Assembly: GCA_023269675.1 (NCBI GenBank)
Contig: JAHFSX010000006.1
Span: 1 to 64,000 of the forward strand
Direction of reading: 5' to 3'
Length of the DNA stretch: 64,000 nt
Source of the DNA: Verrucomicrobiota bacterium
Lineage (GTDB): Bacteria > Verrucomicrobiota > Kiritimatiellia > RFP12 > UBA1067
Positions 62,741-64,000 of this stretch are shown here, piece after piece. The position numbers and the translations under genes were made by a program. Numbering within the stretch: position 1 is the stretch's first letter; each line of letters starts with the position of its first letter. Under the pieces are notes generated by a model, which was not told the origin of the DNA, did no database searches, and saw only the letters and a list, made by a program, of their open reading frames with translations.

Positions 62741-64000
62741 TTATTCGCTCCAGACCGCGTTGAGCGCAGGCAGCACCCCGTTGAAGGGACGGTTCCACGC
62801 GGCGCAACTGCGGGCGGCGGGCACCCAGCGCACGACATTTTCTGCGCCGTCCTTTCGGACAAGACCGCTGACATCCAGACGTTTCATCCATACCGGCGCC
62901 TGCAGCACGTAGCCGTTGACCGTCAGGAAGCCGAGAGGCTCAGACGATTCAAGGAGCACGCGCGGGGCGGGCCAGGCCTTGGGCAGGGTGAAGCGGGTCT
63001 CGAGATAGAGGCCGCTGACCTTTTCGCCGGGCTTCACGGGCTGCAGGCGATTGAACGCCGTGGCGACAAACCAGGGCCCCCTCAGCGACTCGCTTTTCAC
63101 GGGGGCAGGAGTGGCCTGCAGGTAGAACAGGCCGGTGACGCCGTGGGGCTTGAACTGTCCAGTCTGGCTCTTGTTCATCGTGCTCTTCGTCACGCCGTCG
63201 ATCTCCAGCCTGAGGACCAGCGCGCCTGTCGCGGCCGCGGCGGTGACGTCGGCGACGAAGCCGGGCGCGCCGCCGGGCTGGATCGGCTGCTTGATCGCCG
63301 CAGGCTGGCCGTTCACCGAGAGCCGGGCCTCCGGCAGGATGCCCCAGAACCAGCCCTCGGCGTTGAACACGAGGTCAACCTGTTGTCCCTTCCACGCGGC
63401 GGGCACGGCCACCGTCTTTTCGAACACCGCGGCCGTCTTCTCGGGCAGCCCCAGCGTGCCGAAGGCCCCCATCCGCACGACCCTGTCGGGCTGGCCTTCC
63501 ACCTTCAGCGTCCAGCCGTCCGGCAGCGGCAACAGGTCATCCGGAATGGCGACGGGCTGCGGCTTGCGCGTCTCGGGGACCGGCGGCAGCGCGCGCCAGA
63601 TCCGCGACTGGGCGCGGAACCATTCGAAGGCGGCACGCGCGACATCCGCGCGCGGCGCCACGAAGACGCGCGCCTGCATCAGGCTGTAGTCGGTCGCGGG
63701 AAGGGTGAGTTTGCCGTCTTTGTAGACGACCTTGACGCGCGGGTGGCCGAGGGCGCTGATCTCCACGACTTCTGAAAGGGGCGACTCGCGGCGGAGGCTC
63801 ACCGTCGCGCTTTTGACCGCGTCGCCTTTCTTGGTCATCCGTGCGACGGGATAGAGGTCATAGACGCCGTTCTTGCTGCGCCAAGCCTCGGCCCACAGGT
63901 CACCGCCGGTCCAACTGTCGCGGGGCACACCCAGCGCCGTGAGAAACTCATCGAGCATGGCACCGCGGCGCGCGTCGTTCACCCAGACGCCCGCGACATC
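62741..64000 (-). CDS. Glycoside-hydrolase-related protein, N-terminus outside the window
   Basis: The frame is open to the window edge, so only the C-terminal 420 or so residues are present. Beta-sandwich-like stretches (VFEKTVAVPAAWKGQQVDLVFNAEGWFWGILPEARLSVNGQPA; YLETRFTLPKAWPAPRVLLESSEPLGFLTVNGYVL) resemble the carbohydrate-binding and jelly-roll domains that follow catalytic domains in exported glycoside hydrolases. The catalytic part is not visible, so the family cannot be assigned. It precedes the sialate O-acetylesterase gene on the same strand. Confidence 0.6.
   Translation of the reverse strand, partial: DVAGVWVNDARRGAMLDEFLTALGVPRDSWTGGDLWAEAWRSKNGVYDLYPVARMTKKGDAVKSATVSLRRESPLSEVVEISALGHPRVKVVYKDGKLTLPATDYSLMQARVFVAPRADVARAAFEWFRAQSRIWRALPPVPETRKPQPVAIPDDLLPLPDGWTLKVEGQPDRVVRMGAFGTLGLPEKTAAVFEKTVAVPAAWKGQQVDLVFNAEGWFWGILPEARLSVNGQPAAIKQPIQPGGAPGFVADVTAAAATGALVLRLEIDGVTKSTMNKSQTGQFKPHGVTGLFYLQATPAPVKSESLRGPWFVATAFNRLQPVKPGEKVSGLYLETRFTLPKAWPAPRVLLESSEPLGFLTVNGYVLQAPVWMKRLDVSGLVRKDGAENVVRWVPAARSCAAWNRPFNGVLPALNAVWSE

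Overview
The window looks like a chromosome segment of a GC-rich Gram-negative bacterium of the Planctomycetes-Verrucomicrobia group, most likely Kiritimatiellae-like. This is inferred from the flanking gene types: a 1517-residue secreted protein built of autotransporter-type beta-strand repeats, a sialate O-acetylesterase, a secreted beta-helix protein, and sugar isomerase and sugar transferase genes. Short heptamer repeats also lie between genes. No rRNA is present, so the placement is an inference.

Left flank (1-5200) carries a TIM-barrel isomerase, folE, an integral-membrane hypothetical that converges on a sugar transferase, tadA, a histidine phosphatase, and a tRNA-Val(TAC).

Positions 5203-41467 form one integrated element of about 36 kb. 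A 46-bp perfect direct repeat (the 3' part of the tRNA-Val) marks both ends. A large tyrosine recombinase sits next to the right end, and ACAAAAAC motifs cluster near both junctions as candidate recombinase arm sites. Left to right the element contains six parts. (1) A HTH regulator. (2) A minus-strand run of ten genes that looks like a composite DNA-defence locus: SNF2 helicase, a TIGR04141/DUF6119-type protein, type III Mod and Res, a RloC/PrrC-like ATPase, SbcD-like and SbcC-like proteins, a GIY-YIG/DUF4357 protein, an Mrr-like nuclease and a PLD-like nuclease. A duplicated 5' end of mod survives between the helicase and the DUF6119 gene. (3) A low-GC pair, a TPR protein and a PD-(D/E)xK-like protein. 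(4) A row of small unknown genes separated by GC-rich palindromes. (5) Three cassette-like plus-strand small genes, followed by about 5.5 kb (30.8-36.3 kb) with no credible protein gene but many structured repeats. (6) A diverged family A DNA polymerase, a MerR/excisionase-like HTH protein, an unknown 534-residue protein and the integrase.

The gene-free stretch is the most unusual part. Nine short hairpins share the loop CTATCYTG but have different, always self-complementary stems. Five copies of a roughly 105-bp repeat carry a hairpin in which three base pairs change in a compensated way between copies. This points to selection on nucleic-acid structure rather than protein, either a large structured RNA or a replication/recombination region. 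Its link to the element's polymerase is speculative.

Right flank (41.5-64 kb) begins with a cytochrome c lipoprotein and an outer-membrane protein. A decayed stretch at 43.3-43.8 kb resembles the element's small-gene region and suggests an older related insertion at the same locus. Then come a SpoIIAA-like protein, the beta-helix protein, a VOC protein, the large beta-strand repeat protein, a pentapeptide-repeat protein and small hypotheticals. A RecQ helicase fused to a phosphoribosyltransferase domain is followed directly by a DprA-like gene. A paralogue of the element's HTH regulator, RNase HI, the sialate O-acetylesterase and an incomplete gene at the window edge complete the region.
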